A DNA stretch of 64,000 nt from Ureibacillus aquaedulcis (GCF_030418165.1 NZ_JAUHTQ010000018.1:1-64000); one strand, 5' to 3'; counted from the stretch's first letter, positions 26,307 to 35,008 are shown. Translations and numbers: made by a program. Notes: a model not told the origin generated them from the letters alone.

Positions 26307-26963
26307 TTAATACATCTCTCCACTCAAACCGTGCCTTACTGCATATGCTGCAAGCTGTACACGATTATCTAGCTGAAGTTTCTCAAGTAAATTTTTGATA
26401 TGGTTCTTTACCGTATTTTCGGCTATGTAGAAGCTTTGCGCAATTTGTTTGTTCGTATCGCCAGCCGCTACTCTGGATAATATCTCGCATTCTCTGGGTG
26501 TCAAACTAAGGGGACTGGGTTCATCATCATAAATATTGCTGGTGCGGAAGCGGCAGAGTAACCGGCTCGCTATTTCACGGGATATTTCTTGCTGATTTCC
26601 AAGGAGGGCATGAAGGTATTCAATCCAGTCATCCGGCTCCATATTTTTCAGTAAGTATCCTTGTGCTCCGTACTGTATGGCCGTGAACAAATCTTTTACA
26701 TCGTCTGAAACTGTTAACATAACAACGTGTGTTTGAGGATATGATAATCGAATTTTCCTTACTGCTTCAAGCCCATTTAACCTTGGCATATTGATATCCA
26801 AAAGAAGCAAGTCAGGTTGGAATTGGCTGCAAAGTTCCAAAGCTTCCAGTCCATCGCTTGCCTCACCTACTATGGAAAATGACTGATCCGCCTCAAGAAC
26901 ACTTCTAATCCCTTCTCTTGCCAAGGGGTGGTCATCCGCGATAATTACACTATAGCGCTGCAT
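26307..26963 (-). CDS. NarL/LuxR-family response regulator
   Basis: 218 aa. Receiver domain with Asp10/Asp11, phospho-acceptor Asp56 (LLLLDINMPRLNG), Thr in MLTVSDD and Lys in YLLKN. The C-terminal LuxR helix-turn-helix is LTPRECEILSRVAAGDTNKQIAQ, then AENTVKNHIKNLLEKL. The start codon is ATG 26963, 2 nt after the kinase stop, so the pair is one operon on the minus strand. It diverges from the PepSY membrane protein gene, a likely target. Confidence 0.92.
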   Translation of the reverse strand: MQRYSVIIADDHPLAREGIRSVLEADQSFSIVGEASDGLEALELCSQFQPDLLLLDINMPRLNGLEAVRKIRLSYPQTHVVMLTVSDDVKDLFTAIQYGAQGYLLKNMEPDDWIEYLHALLGNQQEISREIASRLLCRFRTSNIYDDEPSPLSLTPRECEILSRVAAGDTNKQIAQSFYIAENTVKNHIKNLLEKLQLDNRVQLAAYAVRHGLSGEMY

Positions 26964-26965
26964 TA

Positions 26966-27757
26966 TTATTTCTCCTTTGTAACGATTATTTCAGTTCCGC
27001 CACTGTGGCTATTTCTGATTTGCAGGTTTCCTCCAAGCTGCTTCGAACGCTCCTCCATCATTGATAGACCATATTGCCGGCACGATTTTTCCGAGGTACT
27101 AATCCCCCTTCCATTATCGGAAATTTTTAACTGCCATCCCTCTCCTAAGTCTCTAAGTGAAATGATCACTTTAGACGCATAGGCATGCTTTCGGATGTTT
27201 GCAAAAGCTTCTTGGATAATGGCGAAAATTTGAACTTCTTCCTTCGTTGTAAAGAAATTTTGGGGGATACGAATCTCTTCTTCTACTTCAACTCCCGTAA
27301 TCACACTCCACTCAGAATGCCATTTCGTTATTCTTGTGTTGAACGAATCATTGATTTCAGGCTCGGACCGAAGATTAAAGATTGCCTGGCGAACATGGCT
27401 ATCGATAGAGGAAAGTGCACGAGTTGCCGACTCAATATCACCTTGTTTAAGTTTGATATTCATGAAGAAAATGGATTGGGCAATCCCATCATGAAGCTCC
27501 CGGGCCAGCCTTTCCCGCTCTTCATATACGGCATGTTTGGATTGTTCATTCACAAGCTTGACATTCATCGCTTTAATCGTCCGGAACATCCAGAACGAAA
27601 ACAAAAGGGAAAGTACGAATGTAAGTATCGTAATATATAAATTTCCAGCCTCCATTGATAGAGAGTCCAGAAGAAAATCATGGCGAATATATTCAAATCC
27701 ACCAATTAATACTGTAGGCAAAAGCACACTAAGAAATTGTAAGAGGCGATAAGACAA
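26966..27757 (-). CDS. Sensor histidine kinase, HisKA_3 type
   Basis: 263 aa. Two membrane helices near residues 5-22 and 38-57 with only a short external loop, then the dimerisation motif RERLARELHDGIAQSIFF (His89) and an HATPase domain (IIQEAFANIRKHA, ISDNGRGI, GLSMMEERS, GGTEIIV). The start is placed at TTG 27757 because AAAGGAG lies 9 nt upstream; an in-frame ATG at 27799 has no ribosome site. The tiny external loop suggests sensing within the membrane or through a partner, possibly the PepSY protein encoded opposite. Confidence 0.88.
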   Translation of the reverse strand: MSYRLLQFLSVLLPTVLIGGFEYIRHDFLLDSLSMEAGNLYITILTFVLSLLFSFWMFRTIKAMNVKLVNEQSKHAVYEERERLARELHDGIAQSIFFMNIKLKQGDIESATRALSSIDSHVRQAIFNLRSEPEINDSFNTRITKWHSEWSVITGVEVEEEIRIPQNFFTTKEEVQIFAIIQEAFANIRKHAYASKVIISLRDLGEGWQLKISDNGRGISTSEKSCRQYGLSMMEERSKQLGGNLQIRNSHSGGTEIIVTKEK

Positions 27758-27861
27758 GCAAGTTCTCTCCTTTAATAAATTTAAATCTTGTCTAAGCATA
27801 ACTAAAAATTCGCTCTTCTTGATAGCCCGGTTGAGCTATTTACATCAAAAGCCTTGCAAAT

Positions 27862-27889
27862 TTACAATTAGCTAGGAAACAAGTATAGT
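27862..27889 (+). promoter_or_regulatory. Candidate promoter of the PepSY/lipoprotein operon
   Basis: TTACAA (27862-27867), a 16-nt spacer and TATAGT (27884-27889), 48 nt upstream of the start codon, in the divergent gap with the two-component genes. Confidence 0.45.
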
Positions 27890-27937
27890 AGATAGCTTGG
27901 GTTATAAATCAAAAATAATTTAATAAGGAGCAGTTTG

Positions 27938-29308
27938 ATGGGAACAGTTGAAAGCCCCTCTGGCGAAAATAAGAAACAAACGGGTAATTCGGTGTACCGT
28001 ACGATATGGAGGTGGCATTTTTATGCTGGGATAATTTTTGCGCCTTTTCTTCTTATTCTGGCAGTAACAGGTTCAATCTATTTATTCAAACCCCAGATTG
28101 AACAAAATATTTATCAAGACTACTGGGTAGTTACACCAAATGGAGAGAAACTACCGGCCTCTCAACAAATTGAAAGAGCAAAAGAATTATACCCCGATGG
28201 ACTGGTCACGACCTATCGACCTGGTGAATCCGAGACTCGCTCAAGTGAAGTGGGTATAAGTCAAAATAATGAATCTCTAACCGTATTTATCGATCCTTAT
28301 ACAGGTGAATCATTGGGAACATTAAATAATCAAGATCGAATCATGGATAGAATCGAGGAGTTCCATGGAGAATTAATGGCGGGCACTATAGGTGATCGTA
28401 TTGTGGAACTAGTAGCCTGCTGGGCGGTAGTGCTAATCGTCACAGGCTTGTTTATGTGGTACCCCCGCAAAAAACAGAACATATTCGGTGTCATCATCCC
28501 AAGGTTTAATAAAGGGAAAAAGATCTTGCGAAGAGATTTGCATGCGGTTCCTGCGTTCTGGATTACGGCAGGGATGCTGTTCTTGATACTGACTGGGTTA
28601 CCGTGGTCCGGCTTTTGGGGGAATAACTTCCAATCAATCGTCACGAATACTGGTGAAGGCTACCCACCTTCAGTATGGATAGGAAATGCTCCTGTATCCG
28701 ATGTTAAAACAAAGGATATAGCAGAAGTCCCTTGGGCAGCAGAGAAACTGGATGTACCAGTTTCGGATATTGAAGGTTTTACTACACTTCCAATCGATGA
28801 TGTAGTGGAAACCGCCAAAAGGGAAGGCATAGACCCTAGTTATACAATATATATTCCGAATTCTAAAGAGGGAGTCTACACCTTATCGGCCTTTCCTCCA
28901 AAAGCTGAAGATGAAGTAACTATGCACATTGACCAGTATTCCGGGGCAGTCTTGGCTGATTACCGATATGATAACTATGGGTTAGCAGGGAAGATTGTGG
29001 CTTGGGGTATTACTTTGCATAAGGGTACGCAATTTGGCGTCATCAACCAAATCGTGAGTCTTCTGATTTGTTTAGGCATGATATTGGTTGTAGTGAGCGG
29101 ATTCTATTTATGGCTGAAACGCAAACCTACAAAAGAAATGGGAGCACCCAAAGCACCAAGTATTATAAAAGCGAAGACTTTCCTGTTTGTCTTAATAGGT
29201 TTAGGTATACTCTTCCCGCTAGTTGGCTTGTCGCTCATCTTCGTGTGGTTACTTGACTTTTTGGTAATCCAGAGAATTCCGGCGGTCAAGAAGTTTATGA
29301 ATGCATAA
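27938..29308 (+). CDS. PepSY-associated transmembrane protein
   Basis: 456 aa with four main membrane segments: WHFYAGIIFAPFLLILAVTG near residues 25-44, one at about 150-168, one at about 200-220, and a C-terminal pair (about 375-395 and 410-440). PepSY modules lie in the external loops (DPYTGESLGT, DQYSGAVLADYRYD). Conserved His in WHFY, FHGELM, DLHAV and TLHKGTQFG could bind haem or metal, as proposed for PiuB-like relatives. ATG 27938 follows AAGGAG by 7 nt. It shares an operon with the His-tailed lipoprotein. Confidence 0.85.
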   Translation: MGTVESPSGENKKQTGNSVYRTIWRWHFYAGIIFAPFLLILAVTGSIYLFKPQIEQNIYQDYWVVTPNGEKLPASQQIERAKELYPDGLVTTYRPGESETRSSEVGISQNNESLTVFIDPYTGESLGTLNNQDRIMDRIEEFHGELMAGTIGDRIVELVACWAVVLIVTGLFMWYPRKKQNIFGVIIPRFNKGKKILRRDLHAVPAFWITAGMLFLILTGLPWSGFWGNNFQSIVTNTGEGYPPSVWIGNAPVSDVKTKDIAEVPWAAEKLDVPVSDIEGFTTLPIDDVVETAKREGIDPSYTIYIPNSKEGVYTLSAFPPKAEDEVTMHIDQYSGAVLADYRYDNYGLAGKIVAWGITLHKGTQFGVINQIVSLLICLGMILVVVSGFYLWLKRKPTKEMGAPKAPSIIKAKTFLFVLIGLGILFPLVGLSLIFVWLLDFLVIQRIPAVKKFMNA

Positions 29309-29332
29309 AAACATAAAGGATGTAGTATAACC

Positions 29333-29803
29333 ATGGAGAAAATGAAGTTTTTGTTATTTGTTTTAACGTCGTGCCTCCTGTTAAGTGCATGTTCACTAAA
29401 AGAAGATGCTGCCGACCTTTACAAAAAAGAAAGTCCGCTGGAGGCAGAAGTCATCTTGCCGGATGCCTTCCTGGATGATCAGCAGGAAACGATTGAAGTT
29501 CTTCTAACGCAAGATGGAAAAGAAGTCAATGGTGCCGATTATGTTCACTTCGAGATATGGAAACAAGATGGCTCTCTCCATTATAATATGGAACCAGCTA
29601 AGGCAATGGGGTACGGTCTTTATGCTTTAAGCAAAGATTTTCATAGTGATGGTCTTTATTATCTTAAAGTTCACGCAAGCAGCAACGGTTCGGTCATCTC
29701 ACCTCAGATGCAGTTTGTTGTTGGGGAATTATCAAAAGAAGAGTTAAAAATCCTGCAACAAGATCTACCTGCAACTGAAGGCGGTCATGAGCATCACCAT
29801 TAA
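29333..29803 (+). CDS. FixH/YtkA-like lipoprotein with His-rich tail
   Basis: 156-aa lipoprotein: signal with lipobox LLSAC (Cys21), then a beta-sandwich of the YtkA/FixH type (TIEVLLTQDGKEVNGADYVHFEIWK, YALSKDFHSDGLYYLKVH). It ends GGHEHHH, a likely metal-binding tail. ATG 29333 is preceded by AAAGGA at a rather long distance; ATG 29342 is possible. It lies 24 nt after the PepSY membrane gene. Together with the two-component genes this suggests a metal- or redox-responsive envelope module; copper is a guess. Confidence 0.75.
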   Translation: MEKMKFLLFVLTSCLLLSACSLKEDAADLYKKESPLEAEVILPDAFLDDQQETIEVLLTQDGKEVNGADYVHFEIWKQDGSLHYNMEPAKAMGYGLYALSKDFHSDGLYYLKVHASSNGSVISPQMQFVVGELSKEELKILQQDLPATEGGHEHHH

Positions 29804-29822
29804 GTTATTGAATGATTTCATA

Positions 29823-29866
29823 AAAACGCATTTTACGAAAAGCTCGTAAAATGCGTTTTATTTTTG
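29823..29866 (+). terminator. Terminator after the lipoprotein gene
   Basis: Perfect 16-bp stem AAAACGCATTTTACGA (29823-29838) with its complement (29844-29859), then ATTTTT. Confidence 0.93.
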
Positions 29867-29918
29867 GCTTATTCCAGGTGCATCATAAATTCAATCCATT
29901 GGACAATGAAGACAAGTG

Positions 29919-29998
29919 TTCAGTTTTCAAAGTCTTTGACAGCGCATCGCGGAGACAATAAATGCAGAAGTTCGGCTTTTAAAGTCCGCGATAGCCCG
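29919..29998. repeat. Two imperfect repeat units with an inverted repeat
   Basis: TTCAGTTTTCAAAGTC (from 29919) and TTCGGCTTTTAAAGTC (from 29971) are similar units 52 bp apart. ATCGCGGA (29946-29953) and TCCGCGAT (29985-29992) are an exact inverted repeat. The patch is richer in GC than its surroundings. Origin and role are unknown. Confidence 0.4.
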
Positions 29999-30053
29999 AC
30001 TGGATATTTATGTTAAAATATCTTTAAATATTATCTAAAAAGAGGTGTCGACT

Positions 30054-30428
30054 GTGAGGGAAATACAAGCGTTTTTGAGTAACTTTCAAAAAGAAATGAA
30101 TTGGGAAATTTCCGAAGAAAATTATAAGGAATCAAAAGCTTCCATTCTACATAATTATATGCTGTTGACGACGGAAGTTAGTGAGGTTGCCGAGGAATTT
30201 AGAGCTATTTTTAATAAGACCTATAAACTAGCTACAGTTGAAGGGATGGATGAGAAAGAGGCATTCCAAATGGCTAAAGATCTTCATAAAGAAAATATAG
30301 GGAAGGAACTTTCAGACTGTATTGCCTATCTAGTTAAATTTGCAAACTATCTAGATATTGATTTAGAAGAGAGTTTCTATCAAAAAATGAATGAAGTTAA
30401 ATTGAGAACGAACAAAGATCAAAGCTGA
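30054..30428 (+). CDS. MazG-like nucleotide pyrophosphohydrolase
   Basis: 124-aa all-alpha protein with the EExxE...ExxD layout of MazG-like NTP pyrophosphatases (TTEVSEVAEEFRAIF and IGKELSDCIAYLVKFAN). Such enzymes remove non-canonical NTPs. The start is GTG 30054, 6 nt after AGAGGTG; an in-frame GTG at 30045 would overlap that site. Shorter than two-domain MazG. Monocistronic as far as can be seen. Confidence 0.82.
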   Translation: MREIQAFLSNFQKEMNWEISEENYKESKASILHNYMLLTTEVSEVAEEFRAIFNKTYKLATVEGMDEKEAFQMAKDLHKENIGKELSDCIAYLVKFANYLDIDLEESFYQKMNEVKLRTNKDQS

Positions 30429-30517
30429 TTTGAAATGAAGTATGGACACGATTTTTAAAAGGGCAAACGACATGAAAAAAAGAATTAGGACAAACTACAA
30501 GGGGGTGTGATTCCCAA

Positions 30518-31186
30518 ATGATTAAAGCGGTGATTTTTGATTTAGATGGTACATTGCTGGATAGAGATACCTCGGTGCGAAAATTTATAGAGGATCAATA
30601 TAATCGTTTGATTGAATGGTTAGACCATATTCCGAAAGAACAGTACATATCTAGATTTATAGAATTGGATTGCCGTGGGTATGTCTGGAAAGATCAAGTG
30701 TATCGGCAAATAGTCGCTGAATTTAAGATAAACGAAGTATCCTGGGAGATGCTGCTTCAAGATTACGTTTCCGAGTTTTACAAATGCTGTATCCCTTTTT
30801 CTAATCTAGCTGGTATGTTGGAAAGTTTAAAAGCTCGTTCTATTCGGATGGGGATGATTACCAATGGGAAAGGACAGTTCCAGTTGGATAATATCCGTGC
30901 CTTAGGAATTGAGCAATATTTTGAGACAATCCTCATTTCTGAATGGGAAGGCATGAAAAAACCAAATCCAGAAATTTTCCGGAAGGCTCTTAGCCACATG
31001 GATGTGGCCCCGAATGAAAGTTTATTTGTAGGTGATCATCCTGAAAATGATATTAAAGCTGCTAAAAATGTGGGAATGGTTGGCGTGTGGAAGAAAGATT
31101 TCCAATGGGATCACGTTGAGGCAGATTTCACTATAGATGACCTGAGTGAGTTGCCAGTAATCATTCAAGAAATAGATAGAGTATAG
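30518..31186 (+). CDS. HAD-superfamily hydrolase
   Basis: 222-aa cytoplasmic phosphatase-type HAD protein: motif I FDLDGTLLD (residues 8-16), motif II MITNG, motif III Lys in GMKKPNPEIF, motif IV GDHPENDI. The alpha-helical C1 cap between residues about 20 and 90 is of the YjjG/phosphoglycolate phosphatase type. AAGGGGGTG precedes the ATG. Substrate unknown. It is followed by Nudix genes in the same direction, perhaps one transcription unit. Confidence 0.88.
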   Translation: MIKAVIFDLDGTLLDRDTSVRKFIEDQYNRLIEWLDHIPKEQYISRFIELDCRGYVWKDQVYRQIVAEFKINEVSWEMLLQDYVSEFYKCCIPFSNLAGMLESLKARSIRMGMITNGKGQFQLDNIRALGIEQYFETILISEWEGMKKPNPEIFRKALSHMDVAPNESLFVGDHPENDIKAAKNVGMVGVWKKDFQWDHVEADFTIDDLSELPVIIQEIDRV

Positions 31187-31221
31187 AAACTAAATTCGCA
31201 TTTCATACGGAGGTAGTAAAA

Positions 31222-31686
31222 ATGCCAATAAGAAATTCGGCAAAGGCAATTATAGTTCAAGACAATAGGTTGCTTGCCATTAAAAAGAAAGATAAAGACG
31301 GCTACTATTATATTTTACCCGGGGGCGGCCAGGAACATGGTGAAAACCTGCACGAAACATTAAAGCGAGAGTGTATGGAGGAAGTGAATGCAAAAGTGGA
31401 AATAGGCAATCTACTCTTTATACGCGAATACATTGGGAAAAATCATGAACATTTTGAGTTTGATTCAGAGGTGCATCAAACGGAATATATGTTTTTATGT
31501 AAGGTAAAAGAAGAAAGCCGGGATATCGGCAATGGGATTGTCCCGGACGAAGGGCAAATTGACGTGGAATGGTTGTCGTTGTCCGAGTTATTAAGTTTCA
31601 GACTTTACCCCCAGACAATGCGAACATACATCATTGATTATTTGGCAGGGAAGGATCTACCGGTCTATTTAGGGGATATTAATTAA
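31222..31686 (+). CDS. Nudix hydrolase
   Basis: 154 aa with a complete Nudix box (GGGQEHGENLHETLKRECMEE, residues about 34-54: G(5x)E(7x)REx2E-like spacing with Arg-Glu and Glu-Glu retained). It probably cleaves a nucleoside diphosphate-linked compound. GGAGGT lies upstream of ATG 31222, 36 nt after the HAD gene. Substrate cannot be read from the sequence. Confidence 0.85.
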   Translation: MPIRNSAKAIIVQDNRLLAIKKKDKDGYYYILPGGGQEHGENLHETLKRECMEEVNAKVEIGNLLFIREYIGKNHEHFEFDSEVHQTEYMFLCKVKEESRDIGNGIVPDEGQIDVEWLSLSELLSFRLYPQTMRTYIIDYLAGKDLPVYLGDIN

Positions 31687-31727
31687 TCGGAACCAACCAG
31701 AATATTCATTTTAAAGGAGGTTATAAG

Positions 31728-32170
31728 ATGTTTATCGTAAACGTTGAAGGTGCAATTCATAAGGGCGGTAAGTGGCTTTTGATTGAACGGAGCAAAAAAG
31801 AAGAACATGCGGGAGGTACGCTTTCATTAGTCGGTGGTAAGGTGGAAAAAGAAGGAGACTCAACAGATATCCTTGAAAGGACACTTAACGTGAAATATTT
31901 GAAGAGGTGGGAATAACGGTTAAAAACCTTGAATACGTAAATAGCTCCTCATTTATAACAGATATCGGACAAAATGTGGTAGATATAGTTTTTCTATGTG
32001 AACACGAATCAGGTGAACCCTTCGCAAAAAGTTCTGATGAAGTAGATGGTGTGATTTGGTTTAGTACGGAGCAAATAATATCTCACCCTGAAGTACCAAT
32101 CTATTTAAAAAGAAATATTGAACTTGCTGATGCATTATTAAAAACAAGGCTTTCATTGAAACATTTATAG
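31728..32170 (+). pseudogene. Nudix hydrolase broken by a 1-nt frameshift
   Basis: The frame opens at ATG 31728 after AAAGGAGG and encodes MFIVNVEGAIHKGGKWLLIE... up to ILERTLN, then shifts and stops at 31916. In the next frame the protein continues as REIFEEVGITVKNLEYV to 32170. Inserting one base near 31887-31889 (TTAACG to TTAAACG) restores a normal Nudix box. The break is inside the catalytic box, so neither half should be active. It could be a sequencing error in an A-run; the decayed gene just downstream argues for real decay. Confidence 0.85.
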
Positions 32171-32180
32171 GGGGGCTTTT

Positions 32181-32300
32181 GTGAAAAAATCGCAATTATT
32201 GGTTCAGGTGGTTCAGAGAAGTCTACTCTAGCAAGAAATCTAGGCGAATCTTAAGATTGGAGTGTATCACTCGAATCCGTTCCTACCGGTTGGGAAATCA
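32181..32300 (+). pseudogene. Remnant of a topology modulation protein (FlaR-like) P-loop kinase
   Basis: Adding one A to the A-run at 32184-32189 gives KKIAIIGSGGSEKSTLARNLGE, the P-loop start of FlaR-type adenylate-kinase-like proteins, but with Gly changed to Glu in the P-loop. Further frame changes give LKIGVYH and then HLES and GWEI, matching the next conserved segment (VYHLD...GWE). At least three frame breaks and loss of the rest show true decay. Confidence 0.65.
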
Positions 32301-32309
32301 AGTTAAGTC

Positions 32310-32510
32310 TGATAAGTAGACGGAGAAATTTCGCTTAATTAAGAAATTCAATCGAAAATAGCCTAAATAAACGGAGAGATTCCGCCTATCAACTCGATAA
32401 AAGTGAAAATGAAGGAATTTGCCTTGAATAACCGGAAAACCTACCCTTATTTAAACCCGAAATGGCCTTCATTCTTATATAACCGAAAGTTATCCGCTTA
32501 CTTTACAATC
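32310..32510. repeat. Degenerate intergenic repeat tract
   Basis: ACGGAGAAATTTCGCTTA (from about 32319) and ACGGAGAGATTCCGCCTA (from about 32370) are related units, with further CCGAAA/CCGGAAA patches to about 32490. Short repeats of this kind are common between genes in Bacillaceae and Planococcaceae. No coding potential was seen. Confidence 0.4.
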
Positions 32511-32542
32511 CAAATTTCCAATAGTTCATACGAATAAATATT

Positions 32543-32573
32543 AGCACCGGGAACTCTTTATCTTCACGGTGCT
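32543..32573 (-). terminator. Possible terminator at the end of the MocR gene
   Basis: AGCACCG / CGGTGCT stem overlapping the last codons of the gene, read on the minus strand; the following sequence is AT-rich but has no long T-run. Confidence 0.4.
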
Positions 32574-34000
32574 TCAAACATATAAGTTATTTCTTGATAA
32601 AGAACTTCAATACCTTTCTTCATCTCTTCTTCTGAACTGTAAGCAAAGGAGAGGCGGATATGCTGGGCATCATTCGGTGCATAGATATAGCCGGGATTAA
32701 TAAGTACCTTTTTCTTGAGTAACCTCATAAATAATTCGGTTGTCACAACTGGCTTATGAAACTTTAACCACACGTAAAATCCCCCCTGAGGAGATTCCCA
32801 TGCGGCAATATTGCCAAAATATTGTTTTAATAAGTTGTCCATATATTCAGCGCGCGATTTTAGTTCCACTTTTAAGTGTTTAATATGTTCTTCATATCTT
32901 CCTGTTCGAAGCCAGTACTCGACAATTTGTTGGGAGATGGCACTTGAACCGTAATCCATTTGCATTTTGATATCGGCCAATCGTTTAATGACAGGAGTGG
33001 AGGCAATCACCCAACCAATTCGCAAGCCGGGGCTCAATGTTTTTGATACGCTGCCAATATAGAGAACCTGGCCTGTTTGATCAAAGGATTTGATGGCAGG
33101 TGTCGGCTCATCAAAGAGCAATTCAAAATAAACATCATCTTCAATCAATGGTAGTTGTACTAACTCACTTAAAGCATATAAACTTTTTTTCGCATCTAAC
33201 GTCATACTTATCCCGGTTGGATTATGAAGTGTAGGGATCGTGTACAAAATGGCTTGTTTCTTTTTACGGATTTGTTCAATCTTCCCGGCAGCAAGTTGAT
33301 CATCTGCCAGAGGATATAGATTCATTCCAAAGGATTGAAAAGTGTGGATGGAATTTAAATAAGAAAAGCGGTTTTGAAAAACAAATGAGCCTGTTTCTAG
33401 TAATCCAAGCGCAATCAATTGAAGTGCCTGAAGTCCTCCCGAAACAATACATATATTATCGGGCGACGTTTCGATTCCTCGCTTTTTAACATATTGGTAA
33501 ATGGCTTGACGCAAGCGGAAATCTCCTTGAGGAGAAGAATAGCCAATTGCTTTTCCATCCAAATGGACTTCGCTAAGTGATTTCTGAAGCTCGGCTGTTG
33601 GCAATAAGGTGGGGCTTAGTTCACCTGTGCCTAGCCGAATGATGATGTCATCTTGCTCGAATTCATTAATCAATTGAATGGTTTGGTAGTTTGCTCTATG
33701 GATACTTGATTCGATATAGTGCTGCCAATTTGTTTGTTTTTGCTTCGCGAGCACATTCCAGGAATCATTTGATACATACGTTGCAGAGCCGGATTTCGAT
33801 AATAATAACCCATTCGCTTTTAGTTCATCAAATGCTTCTTGAAGTGTACTGCGGTTTACACCAAGAGATAGTGCTAGCTTCCGTTGTGGGGGCAATTTCG
33901 TTCCAACTGGCCACTCACCATTTTGTATCTGTTCTGTGATCCATTGAACGATTTGCTTGGACAAGCTCGTGGATAAGGATCGATTAGGTTGCCAGTTCAT
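32564..34000 (-). CDS. MocR-family regulator (GntR HTH + aminotransferase fold)
   Basis: 478 aa. Residues about 10-75 form a GntR winged helix (LSKQIVQWITEQIQNGEWPVGTKLPPQRKLALSLGVNRSTLQEAF); residues 110-470 are a type I PLP aminotransferase-like domain with the PLP Lys in SVSKTLSPGLRIGW and Asp in IEDDVYFELLF. MocR proteins sense PLP or amino compounds and usually control a neighbouring transporter or enzyme. ATG 34000 follows AAAGGAGGGG on the minus strand. It diverges from a LysE-type exporter, its likely target. Confidence 0.92.
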   Translation of the reverse strand: MNWQPNRSLSTSLSKQIVQWITEQIQNGEWPVGTKLPPQRKLALSLGVNRSTLQEAFDELKANGLLLSKSGSATYVSNDSWNVLAKQKQTNWQHYIESSIHRANYQTIQLINEFEQDDIIIRLGTGELSPTLLPTAELQKSLSEVHLDGKAIGYSSPQGDFRLRQAIYQYVKKRGIETSPDNICIVSGGLQALQLIALGLLETGSFVFQNRFSYLNSIHTFQSFGMNLYPLADDQLAAGKIEQIRKKKQAILYTIPTLHNPTGISMTLDAKKSLYALSELVQLPLIEDDVYFELLFDEPTPAIKSFDQTGQVLYIGSVSKTLSPGLRIGWVIASTPVIKRLADIKMQMDYGSSAISQQIVEYWLRTGRYEEHIKHLKVELKSRAEYMDNLLKQYFGNIAAWESPQGGFYVWLKFHKPVVTTELFMRLLKKKVLINPGYIYAPNDAQHIRLSFAYSSEEEMKKGIEVLYQEITYMFEAP

Positions 34001-34017
34001 GCTGCCCCTCCTTTAAA

Positions 34018-34075
34018 TTGGTTGGGAATAAAACCATCCAATTGGACCTTTTTTCTATTTATATCACATGTATCA
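34018..34075. promoter_or_regulatory. MocR-lysE divergent control region
   Basis: TTGGTTGG (34018-34025) and CCATCCAA (34034-34041) form a near-inverted repeat, overlapping the palindrome CCAATTGG. This is the probable MocR binding region for both genes; exact sites cannot be fixed by eye. Confidence 0.4.
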
Positions 34076-34098
34076 TAGAGAGGAAAGGAGTTGGAAGG

Positions 34099-34701
34099 AT
34101 GGAACCTGCATTACATGGAATACTGCTTGCATTTGGACTTATTTTGCCTTTAGGTGTACAAAACATATTTGTTTTTACCCAGGGTGTTACACAACCAAGT
34201 TTAGGTAAAGCCTTGCCAGCAACGATTACTGCTGCTATTTGTGATACGGTCTTGATAGTTCTTGCTATATTAGGATTGTCATTGATAGTGCTGCAATTTG
34301 AATGGCTTCGAATTGTTTTATTGGTAGGTGGAATCCTTTTTCTTATTTATATGGGAAAAGTCATTTGGACATCGCCAGCTGCAAATATCAAAGGGGAAAA
34401 AGCCTTGCCTGTAAAAAAACAAATTGTCTTTGCTCTTTCCGTCTCGCTGCTAAACCCCCATGCCATATTGGATACAATAGGGGTCATTGGGACAAGTGCC
34501 ATGAAGTATGACGGGCAAGAACAAGTATTGTTTGCAGTTGCATGCATAGTGGTCTCATGGATCTGGTTTTTTGGATTAGCGATTATAGGAGCCAACTTAA
34601 AGAAGATACATATACCGACGGGAATTTTTATCTTATTTAATAAATGCTCGGCGATTTTTATATGGGGAACAGCATTGTATCTATTTATAGGTGTTTTTTG
34701 A
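34099..34701 (+). CDS. LysE-family amino acid exporter
   Basis: 200-aa membrane protein with six hydrophobic segments; LPLGVQNIFVFTQG and LLNPHAILDTIGVIG are typical of the LysE/ArgO group. ATG 34099 directly follows AAAGGAGTTGGAAGG; a longer frame from 34018 crosses the regulatory region and is rejected. It is divergent from the MocR regulator gene, which suggests induction by its substrate. Likely substrates are basic or other amino acids; not determinable. Confidence 0.88.
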   Translation: MEPALHGILLAFGLILPLGVQNIFVFTQGVTQPSLGKALPATITAAICDTVLIVLAILGLSLIVLQFEWLRIVLLVGGILFLIYMGKVIWTSPAANIKGEKALPVKKQIVFALSVSLLNPHAILDTIGVIGTSAMKYDGQEQVLFAVACIVVSWIWFFGLAIIGANLKKIHIPTGIFILFNKCSAIFIWGTALYLFIGVF

Positions 34702-34850
34702 GATATCTTTAGGGATATTTAAAGCCAGGAAATAAGCTACCGACAGGGGAGATAACCCAAATTAGGCATTCTCACCATTACATTCGTCTAGAACACTTTT
34801 TTCTGGGTGCATATATTGTACTGAGTTCGAATTTGAGGAGGTGCTTTGGA

Positions 34851-34985
34851 ATGGGTAAACATGTTGGCGAGGAGTACGAATACAACAATAGTGGAAACGG
34901 CTCTTGGTTTGCTTTATTAGTAGTACTATTCATTCTTCTAATTATCGTTGGTGCATATTATTTTAGTAATGACTATGGCTACTAA
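34851..34985 (+). CDS. YjcZ-like small membrane protein
   Basis: 44 aa. A polar head (MGKHVGEEYEYNNSGNGS) precedes a single helix WFALLVVLFILLIIVGAYYF and a short tail. This matches the YjcZ/SscA family of small sporulation-linked membrane proteins found in many copies in Bacillales. GAGGAGGTG lies 8 nt before ATG 34851. A hairpin (35009-35030) follows. Confidence 0.8.
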   Translation: MGKHVGEEYEYNNSGNGSWFALLVVLFILLIIVGAYYFSNDYGY

Positions 34986-35008
34986 TTAACAAACATATTA
35001 AAAAACTG

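Noticed and set aside
27185-27640. 151-codon plus-strand frame inside the sensor kinase gene
   Set aside because: Antisense shadow of the HATPase and dimerisation regions; no ribosome site.
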